A stretch of 60,465 bases of DNA. Source: an uncultured Alistipes sp. GTDB taxonomy: Bacteria; Bacteroidota; Bacteroidia; Bacteroidales; Rikenellaceae. This document shows positions 1 through 8,050 of this stretch, in pieces. Every line of letters starts with the position of its first letter. Position 1 is the first letter of the stretch. The notes below the pieces were generated by a model, which was given only the letters and a program-made list of their open reading frames with translations, ran no database searches and had not been told where the DNA came from. The translations under genes and the position numbers were made by a program. The DNA lies in NCBI GenBank assembly GCA_949285535.1, contig CASDZP010000018.1, positions 1-60,465 of the forward strand, in the 5' to 3' direction.

Positions 1-78
1 GGACAAAGGTAGGCATAATTTCAGTATTTAGGACAACGTTTTTTGTCCTAAATACTGAATTATGTCAGCCTTTGTTCC
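1..78. repeat. Long palindrome flanking repeat copy 1
   Basis: Bases 1-36 and 43-78 are imperfect inverted repeats around a 6-base centre; the inner half (CAGTATTTAGGACAA) pairs perfectly and the outer part has a few mismatches and indels. It lies on the side of repeat copy 1 that corresponds to the palindrome side of copies 2-4. The arms may continue beyond the window start, so the neighbouring gene from which they derive cannot be seen. Confidence 0.8.
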
Positions 79-167
79 GTTAAAATGGATTGTATGATAG
101 TGCGAATATTAAAAGGCCGGGCACTTCCGCTGGCGATGATTGCAGGGGCTTCGCATAGTCTCCGACG

Positions 168-330
168 GGTCTGCCGACAGCCGCTCCCGCGAGGCTCTCC
201 GAGGGCTCTCCGAGGGCGCCTTCCGCGGGAGTTACTTTGTCCCTCGACAAAGTAACCAAAACGAGGGGGCACAGCCCCTTTTGTCCATGTCACATTCATT
301 TGGCTCATTATCTTTCAGGAAGTCGGCGTC
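168..330 (-). repeat. Intergenic structured repeat, copy 1 (reverse orientation)
   Basis: Read on the minus strand this matches the three other copies: GCCGACTTCC start, GGGGC-TGT-GCCCC hairpin, GTTACTTTGTC-4 nt-GACAAAGTAAC hairpin, and the GTCGGCAGACC end. It carries about 50 extra bases between the second hairpin and the GTCGGCAGACC end. That insert starts and ends with complementary CTCCCGCG/CGCGGGAG and contains two copies of CCCTCGGAGAG. No credible protein is encoded; open frames across it are chance. Confidence 0.85.
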
Positions 331-459
331 TTGGCGTTTGTAGCCTCGAAAACGAAAAGAAAAGAAGTGACGGTCGGGTTGTTGTGTGGAAACGATGTAA
401 ATGTAATGTTGTAATCTTATAATATTGTGATGTTGTGATGTGAAAGGGATTATGATGAT

Positions 460-506
460 AAAACAAAACACCGCAAAAACATATTGTTGATGCGGTGTTT
501 TGTTTT
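460..506. terminator. Bidirectional terminator after the dipeptidase gene
   Basis: A perfect 16-bp inverted repeat (AAAACAAAACACCGCA and its complement) around a 15-base loop has A/T-rich outer ends, so it can terminate on either strand. It lies just downstream of the M20 dipeptidase stop codon. Confidence 0.8.
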
Positions 507-543
507 GTGTTTAGGAAATTATGGAAATTATGTATGGAGTACG

Positions 544-1905
544 TTATTTGTTGTAGTGCCCGTAAAAGCGGATAATCGTCTCGATACCTTTTTCGAAATT
601 TTCGACGGGGTAGTTCTCGTCAGGCGAGTGTGTGTTGTCGCTGCCTAATCCGAAGCCCAATAATAACGCTTTGGCGTTCAAGAGAAGCGACAATTTGCTG
701 ATAATGGGAATACTGCCTCCGCTGAAGTAGGGTAGCGCCTCTTTTCCGAGCGTCTCTTTGAGTGCTTTGGATGCCGCCTCATACGCTGGGTGTGAGGGTG
801 ACATCATGTAGGGCGCGCCTCCGTGTGAGGGTTTGACCTCTACTTTTACCGTTTTGGGCGCGACACGTTTGATGTGTTTCTCGAACAACTCGGCTATCTT
901 GTTGTGGTCTTGGTTTGCGACAAGTCGCATGGATATTTTGGCGTGCGCCTGTGACGGAATAACCGTTTTTGAGCCTTCACCCGTATGTCCGCCCCAGATA
1001 CCGTTTACGTCAAGGGCTGGACGTACTCCCGTGCGTTCAACGGTGGTATAACCGCTCTCGCCCGTAAGCTCATCGACTTCAAGACTTTTGCGGTAAGCCT
1101 CCTCATCGAACGGACGTTTGGCTATCATCGCCCTGTCTTCGGGGGTAAGCTCCACAACATCGTCATAGAAGCCGTCAATCGTGATTTTACCGTTCTTGTC
1201 GTGCAATCCCGCTATAATCTCTGATAAAACATTGAGCGGGTTTGCCACCGCACCGCCGAAAAGTCCCGAATGGAGGTCTCTGTTGGGTCCTATCACCGTT
1301 ACGTCGAGGTAGGCGAGACCACGAAGTCCGCAGGTGACGGTTGGGCAGTCGAGTGACGCCATAGCCGTATCGGACACAAGTATCAAGTCGGCGGCAAGCA
1401 ACTCTTTCTTGCTCTCGCACCACTCGGTCAATGCGGGTGAACCAATCTCCTCCTCACCCTCGAACAGAAATTTGACATTGCAGGGCAGTTCTCCGCTCTT
1501 TACCATTGCCTCGAATGCCGCCACGTGCATAAATCCCTGTCCTTTGTCGTCGTCGGCGCCGCGTCCCCATATCTTGCCGTCTCTTACCTGAGGCTCGAAA
1601 GGCGGTGTCGTCCACAGCTCCAACGGTTCTACGGGCATGACGTCATAGTGACCGTAAACGAGAACGGTCGGTTTCGACGGGTCAACTCTCTTTTGCGCGA
1701 AAACAACGGGCGCGCCGCTCGTCTCCATAACTTCGGCGCTGTCGGCACCAGCCGCAAGAAGTCTCTCTTTAAGAGCCTCCGCACAACGAATCATGTCGGG
1801 AGCGTGTGATGATAACGCGCTTATCGAGGGGATGCGCATTAACGAGAAAAGTTCTTCGAGAAAGCGTCCTTTGTGTTCTGACGCGTAAGATATTGATTTA
1901 TTCAT
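544..1905 (-). CDS. M20 family metallo-dipeptidase
   Basis: 453 aa, a cytosolic zinc peptidase of the M20 (carnosinase/CNDP-like dipeptidase) family that hydrolyses short peptides. Visible motifs are YGHYDVMP (metal His86 and catalytic Asp88), GRGADDDKG (bridging Asp119), FEGEEEIGS (catalytic/metal Glu near 152-153), SDT (metal Asp179) and NTHSPDE near the C-terminus (last metal His). The lid/dimerisation domain occupies roughly residues 200-360. There is no signal peptide. The start lies 11 bases after the stop of the upstream HAD gene, so both are probably one transcript ending at the terminator at 460-506. Substrate preference cannot be read from sequence. Confidence 0.93.
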   Translation of the reverse strand: MNKSISYASEHKGRFLEELFSLMRIPSISALSSHAPDMIRCAEALKERLLAAGADSAEVMETSGAPVVFAQKRVDPSKPTVLVYGHYDVMPVEPLELWTTPPFEPQVRDGKIWGRGADDDKGQGFMHVAAFEAMVKSGELPCNVKFLFEGEEEIGSPALTEWCESKKELLAADLILVSDTAMASLDCPTVTCGLRGLAYLDVTVIGPNRDLHSGLFGGAVANPLNVLSEIIAGLHDKNGKITIDGFYDDVVELTPEDRAMIAKRPFDEEAYRKSLEVDELTGESGYTTVERTGVRPALDVNGIWGGHTGEGSKTVIPSQAHAKISMRLVANQDHNKIAELFEKHIKRVAPKTVKVEVKPSHGGAPYMMSPSHPAYEAASKALKETLGKEALPYFSGGSIPIISKLSLLLNAKALLLGFGLGSDNTHSPDENYPVENFEKGIETIIRFYGHYNK

Positions 1906-1916
1906 GTTTTATCTGT

Positions 1917-2600
1917 TTAATTATCGTTATGTATGTGTTTTTCTTTAATTATTGTATCGAAATTCTTTATCGTTGAAGCGTCTATCTGTGTGAAATTGTC
2001 GATTATCATGTCGTAGTCGCTGTGTTTTTCTCTCGGAAATGTTGTCGCCAAGGCTATAACGGGTGAGCCTGCGGCTCTTGCGGCGGCTATTCCTGCGAAA
2101 GAGTCTTCAAAAACGAGACATTCGCTGTTGTCGAGACCGAGAAGACGTGCGGCAAGCTGGAATACTTCGGGGTCGGGTTTGGCGTTTTTAACCATGTCGC
2201 CGTCCGCTATCGCGTCGAAATACTCTCTTATTCCGCACTTGTCGAGTACAAAATCGACATTGAGCCTCATACCCGAACTTCCGACAGCCATTTTTATACC
2301 CTCCGCGCGCAGACCTTCGAGCAGGGCGGGTAGTCCTGTTGTCGGTTTTATTTTCTCTGCGAATATCTCTCTGTAAATCTGTTCCTTTTCGTGAGACAGC
2401 TCTTCTATCTGTCTTTCGTCAAAATCTTTTTTGAATACGGCTGTCATAATCTCTCTGTTTCCCATTCCGAAGAGGGGCATGAGGTCTTTTGTATCTATAT
2501 TCATACCGTGTCTGTGACAGAATCTCACGAAAGCCTCTATATGGATGTCTCTGTTGTCTGTCAACACACCATCCATGTCAAAAATAACACCTTTTATCAT
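1917..2600 (-). CDS. HAD-superfamily phosphatase/phosphoglucomutase-like
   Basis: 227 aa. The N-terminus carries the HAD motif I DMDGVLTD (nucleophile Asp8, general acid Asp10), followed by a helical cap typical of subclass IA, motif II (VGSSGMR), motif III Lys in the NAKPDPEVF segment and motif IV EDSFAGI. This pattern fits beta-phosphoglucomutase-like and sugar-phosphate phosphatases; which of these is not decided by the sequence. First gene of a two-gene operon with the M20 dipeptidase. A TATATTTG -7 box lies just upstream at 2622-2629. Confidence 0.9.
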   Translation of the reverse strand: MIKGVIFDMDGVLTDNRDIHIEAFVRFCHRHGMNIDTKDLMPLFGMGNREIMTAVFKKDFDERQIEELSHEKEQIYREIFAEKIKPTTGLPALLEGLRAEGIKMAVGSSGMRLNVDFVLDKCGIREYFDAIADGDMVKNAKPDPEVFQLAARLLGLDNSECLVFEDSFAGIAAARAAGSPVIALATTFPREKHSDYDMIIDNFTQIDASTIKNFDTIIKEKHIHNDN

Positions 2601-2621
2601 ACCTTAAAATCCAAAAACGAA

Positions 2622-2629
2622 CAAATATA
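2622..2629 (-). promoter_or_regulatory. Promoter -7 box of the HAD/dipeptidase operon
   Basis: Minus-strand TATATTTG matches the Bacteroidota -7 consensus TAnnTTTG, about 22 bases before the start codon. No clear TTG is seen at the expected -33 spacing, so this is weaker than the other promoters listed. Confidence 0.5.
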
Positions 2630-2716
2630 CTAATTTGTAATCAAGTTGCCATATCCTACAACACATTTTCAAATCCCATTTATCTCCGCCACTCTTTTTT
2701 ATCTTATGCACGGTCA

Positions 2717-2840
2717 GATGCCGACTTCCTGAAAGATAATGAGCCAATGAAATATGACATGGAGGGAAGGGGCTGTGCCCCCTCGTTTTGGTTACTTTGT
2801 CGAGTGACAAAGTAACGCCGTCGGCAGACCCGTCGGAGAC
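2717..2840 (+). repeat. Intergenic structured repeat, copy 2
   Basis: Same core as copies 1, 3 and 4: starts GATGCCGACTTCCTG, carries GGGGC-TGT-GCCCC and GTTACTTTGTC-GAGT-GACAAAGTAAC hairpins, and ends GTCGGCAGACC. The terminal GCCGAC and GTCGGC are complementary and could close both hairpins into one folded unit. It sits between the divergent-side flank of the HAD gene and the 3' end of the hexosaminidase gene and is followed after 5 bases by the palindrome at 2846-3021. Confidence 0.9.
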
Positions 2841-2845
2841 GTTGT

Positions 2846-3021
2846 ACCCCCGAAGGGTTACCCGGTGCGGGATACAAAAACGGATATTTGTGTGATTGAG
2901 ATATTCATACTTAAAAAAAGCCCTCAAGACTGAAATCTTGAGGGCTGATTTTTTAGAGTATGAATATCTCATCCGCAAATATCCAGTTTTTGTATCCCGC
3001 ACCGGGTAACCCTTCGGGGGT
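2846..3021. repeat. Inverted duplication of the hexosaminidase gene 3' end
   Basis: The left arm (2846-2910) reads as the sense-strand sequence of the last roughly 65 bp of the GH20 gene plus its stop region. The right arm is the true gene end (up to 3021). Arms agree apart from a few substitutions and short indels. At the centre is the gene's terminator hairpin (AGCCCTCAAGA, 6-base loop, complement; about 2919-2946). Natural terminators do not extend this far into a coding sequence, so this is a duplication. Confidence 0.9.
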
Positions 3022-5313
3022 TATCGGGTTGACGGCTGATACTCGGATGTAGCGGCCTTTGAAGTTGCCTTTGACAGTCAGCTCCTTTCGGAGAACTTGT
3101 GTTTTTGTGTCAAAGGAATTTTCTGTTCTGCCTGCTTCGACGAAGTTTTTGCCGTCGTCAGATACCGATACCACCAAGGCTTCGGGGAGATATGCCCAAA
3201 CACCTATGCTCTGCGTGAACCATGCCGATACGGTGTTGAACTCTACGACCTGAACCATGTCGAAAATCACGTCGAGGTCTCTGTTGGCGATACCGATGCT
3301 CTTGCCGTCACGAATGTCGGATGTGCCTGTGGCTCCGTTGTTGAGCGTGTTGTCGCCGCTACCCGCATAATCCTTGCTGTAAGGGTTGACAAAACGTGCC
3401 TCCTTGCCGATACCTTTGTGATAACCGATGAGGGTTGTCGAGGGGAGTTTTGAATAAACGGAGTCACCTCTTATCACAACCGCTTTTATCACGGTGGGCG
3501 CGGTTATCTTGAGCGGTGTGCCGTCGGTACGGGGTGACGATACCGTCGGGTCGGTGCCGTCGAGGGTGTAGGCAATTTCCGCGCCGTATATCTCGCTGGC
3601 GAGAGTTACGTTGAAACAGCTGTCGCTCTCTGACAATTCCGTGGTGAAGTTCACATAACCCGGACCTTTGTGGTAATTGATACCCATGCGGTCGTATCGT
3701 GGCATCTGCTTGGTGTAGAGCCTTTCATAGAATGTGTCGGTACCCAGACCGTCGCCTGTCCACGCTACTTCGGCAATAGCCGCTATGCGGGGAACGGTCA
3801 TGTACTCGAAATGTTCGGGTGTGGTTATGTATTCGCACCATGTGTTTGCCTGCAAGCCTATAACGTGTTTTCTCAGGTCGGGAGTTGAGTCTGTCGGAGC
3901 GAGCTCCTGAGGTATGGGTGAGAATGACAATACCTTTGATATGGGAGTGAATCCGCCTATCGCCGCGGGTTCCGCTTCGGGTGTGTCCTGATACATGTCG
4001 AAATAGAGGTGCGAGCCCGGAGTCATGACGACATCGTGACCCTCTTTAGCCGCAGCGATACCGCCCTGTGTGCCTCTCCACGACATTATGGTAGCTTCGG
4101 GCGCGATGCCTCCCTCAAGAATCTCGTCCCAGCCTATCATTTTGCGGCCTTTTGAGATGATGTATTTCTCCATGCGGGTTATAAGGTAGCTCTGAAGTTC
4201 TTTTTCGTCTTTCAGGTTCTCGTCCTTTATCTTTTTCTGACACTTGGGACAGCTCTTCCACGGGGTCTTGTTAGCCTCGTCGCCACCTATATGTATATAT
4301 TGCGACGGGAATATCTCGACAACCTCGTCGATTATGTCCTGATAGACCTCGTATGTCTTTTCGTTACCCGCGCAGAGCGTAGCCGTTCCGCCCGTGTAGT
4401 CTCCGCCTGAGAGTACGGGCTGCGGTTTGCCGCTGCATCCGAGTTCGGGGTAAGAGGCAATCACTTCCCAGCTGTGTCCGGGCATCTCGATTTCGGGTAC
4501 CACGGTGATACCTCTCTTCGCGGCGTAAGCGACAACTTCACGGGCATCCTCTTTTGTGTAGAAGCCGCCGTAAGTGGCTTTCTCGCCCTCTTTCATGGGT
4601 GAGCCCTCGTTCCACGGACGGTCGGTGCGGTCAACGTTCCACGCTCCTATCTCCGTGAGCTTGGGATATTTCTCAATTTCGAGTCTCCAGCCTTGGTCGT
4701 CGGTAAGGTGCCAATGAAAGACGTTCATTTTGTGCATCGCCATGATGTCGAGGAAGCGCAAAACAAACTCTTTGGGGAAGAAGTGACGGGATACGTCCAT
4801 GTGCATGCCTCTCCACCTGAATGCGGGAGCGTCATTGATAGCCACGCACTCCACATTGTATGAGGACATGTTTGCCCCGTCGGGTGAGTAGCAGTCGGCG
4901 GGCAGAAGAGCCATGAGCGACTGGAGAGCGTAGAAATAGCCGTTGTAGCTGTCCGCCACCATTTCGATACCCTCTTTGTTGACATTCAGCATGTACGCCT
5001 CCTCTTGCAGAGAGGTGTCTCGGCGGAGTGTTATGCCGTTTGCCGCCTCTGTCTCGACAACATTGAACTTGAGGTTTGTAGCCTTGCCGAGCATCTCCGC
5101 CACGGTGAGAGCCGCCTCACGTGCCGTGCTGTCGGCGGCGGGGTAGCTTATGTCACAGCTTTTAATGGTGAAAGAGCCGCTGTTACGTGCGAACGACTTT
5201 GGCTCGGGTATGATAGTGTCGTTCGTCGGGGTTACGCCGTCTCCCCCGCAGGAGAAAAGAAGCGTCAGGGCGGCAAATGAAAACGCCGCTGCTGAAAGTA
5301 GTCGTTTGGTCAT
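2953..5313 (-). CDS. GH20 beta-N-acetylhexosaminidase lipoprotein
   Basis: 786 aa exo-acting glycosidase that removes terminal GlcNAc/GalNAc from glycans, probably anchored in the envelope. A lipoprotein signal with lipobox LFSC puts the lipidated Cys at residue 22. Residues about 30-155 form the GH20b N-terminal domain, 160-510 the TIM barrel with HIGGDEANK (catalytic Asp345-Glu346 pair of substrate-assisted catalysis), then a chitobiase C-terminal-like beta domain (about 545-635) and a discoidin-like F5/8C domain (about 640-786). Monocistronic, with its own promoter divergent from feoAB. Its 3' end has been duplicated in inverted orientation next to repeat copy 2. Confidence 0.95.
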   Translation of the reverse strand: MTKRLLSAAAFSFAALTLLFSCGGDGVTPTNDTIIPEPKSFARNSGSFTIKSCDISYPAADSTAREAALTVAEMLGKATNLKFNVVETEAANGITLRRDTSLQEEAYMLNVNKEGIEMVADSYNGYFYALQSLMALLPADCYSPDGANMSSYNVECVAINDAPAFRWRGMHMDVSRHFFPKEFVLRFLDIMAMHKMNVFHWHLTDDQGWRLEIEKYPKLTEIGAWNVDRTDRPWNEGSPMKEGEKATYGGFYTKEDAREVVAYAAKRGITVVPEIEMPGHSWEVIASYPELGCSGKPQPVLSGGDYTGGTATLCAGNEKTYEVYQDIIDEVVEIFPSQYIHIGGDEANKTPWKSCPKCQKKIKDENLKDEKELQSYLITRMEKYIISKGRKMIGWDEILEGGIAPEATIMSWRGTQGGIAAAKEGHDVVMTPGSHLYFDMYQDTPEAEPAAIGGFTPISKVLSFSPIPQELAPTDSTPDLRKHVIGLQANTWCEYITTPEHFEYMTVPRIAAIAEVAWTGDGLGTDTFYERLYTKQMPRYDRMGINYHKGPGYVNFTTELSESDSCFNVTLASEIYGAEIAYTLDGTDPTVSSPRTDGTPLKITAPTVIKAVVIRGDSVYSKLPSTTLIGYHKGIGKEARFVNPYSKDYAGSGDNTLNNGATGTSDIRDGKSIGIANRDLDVIFDMVQVVEFNTVSAWFTQSIGVWAYLPEALVVSVSDDGKNFVEAGRTENSFDTKTQVLRKELTVKGNFKGRYIRVSAVNPITPEGLPGAGYKNWIFADEIFIL

Positions 5314-5356
5314 GGTAATTTTTTATCGTATCACAACTTTTAGGTATTTTATACAA

Positions 5357-5387
5357 CAAATATATGAAATAAAACAATGAAACTCAA
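5357..5387 (-). promoter_or_regulatory. Promoter of the hexosaminidase gene
   Basis: Minus strand: -33 TTG (5385-5387), 20-base spacer, -7 box TATATTTG (5357-5364), an excellent match to the Bacteroidota consensus. Predicted start of transcription is near 5351, giving a leader of about 38 bases. Confidence 0.75.
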
Positions 5388-5395
5388 AAAAAGTG

Positions 5396-5403
5396 TACCT
5401 TTG
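5396..5403 (+). promoter_or_regulatory. Promoter -7 box of feoAB
   Basis: TACCTTTG matches TAnnTTTG, with a predicted start near 5409 and a leader of under 20 bases. The -33 position overlaps the divergent hexosaminidase promoter and has no clear TTG, which would suit a promoter needing an activator or responding to a repressor. Confidence 0.55.
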
Positions 5404-5426
5404 TCAACTGTAAAAAAGCAGTGTTT

Positions 5427-7760
5427 ATGAAGCTATCCGAACTGACGAAAGGTCAGAGTGCCGTTATATTGAAAGTGGGCGGAGACGATGACTTCCGCCG
5501 TCGAATCATAGAGATGGGTTTTGTCAGGGGCAAAACCATTACTGTGGTCAGAAATGCGCCCATGAGAGACCCGATAGAGTATGAGCTTATGGGCTATGAG
5601 GTATCGTTGCGCCGTGCCGAGGCTGAAAACATAGAGGTTGTCAGCTGTCAGGACGCCGCCAAAGAGGGTCTGTTCTGTGATGTCGAGAAGGTGTCGTTCC
5701 CTGAAACCTATCATGAGGGTGAAAGCTCCGAGCCTGTTTCGCACGTGATAAAAGTGGCTCTCGTCGGTAACCCCAACTGCGGCAAAACATCACTCTTCAA
5801 CTATATATCGGGGCTTAACGAGCATGTGGGTAACTATTCGGGTGTCACCGTGGAGTCGTCAACCGCTACGGTCAGATTCCGAGACTACAAGATTAAGTTC
5901 ACCGACCTGCCCGGTACATATTCAATTTCGAGCTATTCACCCGAAGAACGTGTGGTCGCCGAACATCTTGAAAAAGACAGTTTCGATGTGGTTGTCAATG
6001 TCATCGACGGTTCCAATATCGAACGCAACCTGTTCCTTACCACCCAGCTCATCGATATGGAGCTGAATATGGTTGTCGCCCTCAACATGTACGACGAGCT
6101 TCTCGCCTCGGGCGACAGTTTCGATCATAAAACCATGGGCAAGCTGCTCGACGCTCCGTTTGTGGCGACAGTGGCAAAAAAAGGACGTGGCGTTCCTCAT
6201 CTGCTCGAACATATAGTGGAGCGTTACAATACGCCCGTGTCGTCACGAAAAAGAGTCTATATCAATTACGGGCAATTTATTGAGGATTACCTGTCTGTCC
6301 TGACCGAGAAAATAGTAGAGGACGGAAACGACGCAATCGACCTGTCACCTCGTTTTGCCGCCATAAAACTTATTGAGGGTAACGAGCGCATAAGAGAGCT
6401 GTTCCTCGACGAAGCGTTGCTCAAATATGCTGACCAGGCGCGTGCGGCGATAGAGAAAGAGTATGACGACAAGATAGATACCGTTTTTGCGCACTTCAGA
6501 TACGGTTTTATCAGCGGCGCACTCAAAGAGACATACAAGGCTGCCGAGGGCAAAAACCATAAGGCGGATAAAATCGACTCCGTATTGACGCACAGGATAT
6601 GGGGTTTCCCGATATTTTTAGCCGTCATGTGGCTGATGTTCTATGCAACATTCACGCTTGGCGAGTATCCCATGGCGGGTATCGAGTCGTTTGTCGCATG
6701 GATTCAGTCGCTCGTGAGTGACGCGATGCCTGACGGAGCGGTCAAAGACCTGCTCGTGGGTGGTATCATCGGCGGTGTCGGAAGCGTGATTGTATTCCTG
6801 CCCAACATATTGTTGCTGTTCCTGTTCATTTCGCTACTCGAAGACTCGGGGTATATGGCAAGGGCGGCTTTCATCATGGACAGAGTCATGCACAAGATAG
6901 GCTTGCACGGCAAGTCGTTCATTCCCCTTGTCATGGGATTCGGATGTAACGTGCCAGCCGTAATGGCGTCGAGAATCATCGAAGACCGCAGAGGTCGTCT
7001 CATAACGATGCTTATAACGCCCTTTATGTCGTGCAGCGCGCGTCTTCCCGTCTATCTTCTTATACTCGGAGCTTTCTTCCCCGAAAACGCCGGAACAATG
7101 CTTTTCGCTATATATTTCTTCGGGGTGGTGATAGCGATATTCACGGCACACGTGTTCCGTAAATTCATCCTTAGAGGCAAGGACCACCCCTTTGTAATGG
7201 AACTGCCGCCTTACAGAATGCCGTCGGCACGCTCAACCATACGTCACATGTGGGTCAAAGGGTCGCAGTACCTCAAAAAAATGGGGGGTGTAATTCTTGT
7301 CGCTGTGGTTATCGTGTGGGCGTTGAGCTACTATCCCACACGTACCGACAGCTACATGAGCCGTATCGGTCATAAGATTGAGCCTGTGGTCGCTCCGCTC
7401 GGATTCGACTGGAAAATAGGTGTGGGTCTGGTTTCGGGAGTCGCTGCCAAAGAGGTCATCGTATCGACAATGGCAGTTGTAAACAATATCGACAGCGAGG
7501 ATGAAAACGCCGATAACCTGCTCTCGGAGACGCTGAAAAACGAAACATTCGTATCGGGAGAGAGAGAGGGACAAAAGGTATTCACAACCGCTACCGCGCT
7601 TTCGTTCCTTACATTCGTGCTGGTATATTTCCCCTGCGTGGCTGTCGTCTCCGCCATACGGCGTGAGAGCGGAAAATGGCGATGGGCGCTTTTTACGGTG
7701 GTTTACACAACCGTTTTGGCGTGGATTTTGAGCTTTATCGTCTATAATATATTCAAATGA
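5427..7760 (+). CDS. feoB: FeoA-FeoB fusion, ferrous iron transporter
   Basis: 777 aa from ATG 5427; the frame also opens at GTG 5421. Imports Fe(II) across the inner membrane. Residues about 1-75 are a FeoA SH3-like domain (MKLSELTKGQ start) that elsewhere is a separate protein. The G domain follows with G1 GNPNCGKTS (114-122), G2 Thr in GVTVES, G3 DLPGT and G4 NMYD. After a helical GDI-like spacer comes the membrane part with two Gate (nucleoside-recognition-like) repeats and the FeoB core. The FeoA-FeoB fusion is common in Bacteroidota. The next gene is a Cys-rich FeoB partner, 47 bases downstream. Confidence 0.96.
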   Translation: MKLSELTKGQSAVILKVGGDDDFRRRIIEMGFVRGKTITVVRNAPMRDPIEYELMGYEVSLRRAEAENIEVVSCQDAAKEGLFCDVEKVSFPETYHEGESSEPVSHVIKVALVGNPNCGKTSLFNYISGLNEHVGNYSGVTVESSTATVRFRDYKIKFTDLPGTYSISSYSPEERVVAEHLEKDSFDVVVNVIDGSNIERNLFLTTQLIDMELNMVVALNMYDELLASGDSFDHKTMGKLLDAPFVATVAKKGRGVPHLLEHIVERYNTPVSSRKRVYINYGQFIEDYLSVLTEKIVEDGNDAIDLSPRFAAIKLIEGNERIRELFLDEALLKYADQARAAIEKEYDDKIDTVFAHFRYGFISGALKETYKAAEGKNHKADKIDSVLTHRIWGFPIFLAVMWLMFYATFTLGEYPMAGIESFVAWIQSLVSDAMPDGAVKDLLVGGIIGGVGSVIVFLPNILLLFLFISLLEDSGYMARAAFIMDRVMHKIGLHGKSFIPLVMGFGCNVPAVMASRIIEDRRGRLITMLITPFMSCSARLPVYLLILGAFFPENAGTMLFAIYFFGVVIAIFTAHVFRKFILRGKDHPFVMELPPYRMPSARSTIRHMWVKGSQYLKKMGGVILVAVVIVWALSYYPTRTDSYMSRIGHKIEPVVAPLGFDWKIGVGLVSGVAAKEVIVSTMAVVNNIDSEDENADNLLSETLKNETFVSGEREGQKVFTTATALSFLTFVLVYFPCVAVVSAIRRESGKWRWALFTVVYTTVLAWILSFIVYNIFK

Positions 7761-7807
7761 CGTCGTTTGGCGGCGTATGTGTACGTTGCCGAATAAAATA
7801 ACAGATT

Positions 7808-7939
7808 ATGAAAATTGATGATATACTTGCGATTGCGATAGCCTCGCTCATCGTTATCGTCGCCGTGGTAAGAACGGTACGCTCCTTTACTAAAAAAGAT
7901 AAGGGAGGGTGTGACTGCGGATGCGGCGGATGCCATTGA
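7808..7939 (+). CDS. FeoB-associated Cys-rich membrane protein
   Basis: 43 aa with one N-terminal transmembrane helix (DDILAIAIASLIVIVAVV), a basic linker and a Cys-rich tail ending CDCGCGGCH. This architecture is that of the small FeoB-associated Cys-rich proteins found directly after feoB. Four Cys and one His in the tail suggest metal binding, on the cytosolic side if the positive-inside rule holds. Same transcript as feoAB, ahead of the strong terminator at 7965-8014. Confidence 0.85.
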   Translation: MKIDDILAIAIASLIVIVAVVRTVRSFTKKDKGGCDCGCGGCH

Positions 7940-7964
7940 GTGAGTTAATCGCTGAAACGAAGAG

Positions 7965-8014
7965 TGCCGCCCGATAAAATCTTTGATATAATGTCAAAGT
8001 TTTATCGGGCGGCA
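7965..8014 (+). terminator. Terminator of the feo operon
   Basis: A hairpin of about 21 bp with a single bulge (TGCCGCCCGATAAAA ... TTTTATCGGGCGGCA) around TATAATG, followed by an AT-rich run. It directly abuts the promoter of the ankyrin gene. Confidence 0.8.
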
Positions 8015-8023
8015 ATTATTTAT

Positions 8024-8031
8024 TATCTTTG
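8024..8031 (+). promoter_or_regulatory. Promoter -7 box of the ankyrin gene
   Basis: TATCTTTG lies 20 bases before ATG 8051. It fixes the start: transcription would begin near 8037, so the longer frame opening at 7964 cannot be used from this promoter and in addition runs through the feo terminator. The -33 region falls inside the terminator hairpin. Confidence 0.65.
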
Positions 8032-8050
8032 TCGAGTTATTGCTTTTGTT

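Noticed and set aside
60..471. Several open frames of 60-100 codons on both strands across repeat copy 1, and similar ones at the other copies (with GAVPPRFGYFVEGQSN-like products)
   Set aside because: They are translations of the repeat itself, recur at each copy in different contexts, and lack signals of a real gene.
7965..8014. Feo terminator as a fifth gene-end duplication
   Set aside because: The palindrome lies wholly after the stop codon, contains no coding sequence and has no repeat core next to it; it is an ordinary strong terminator.
7964..8050. Upstream extension of the ankyrin protein to 7964
   Set aside because: That part lies in the feo terminator and ahead of the -7 box at 8024-8031, so it would not be transcribed as a coding start.
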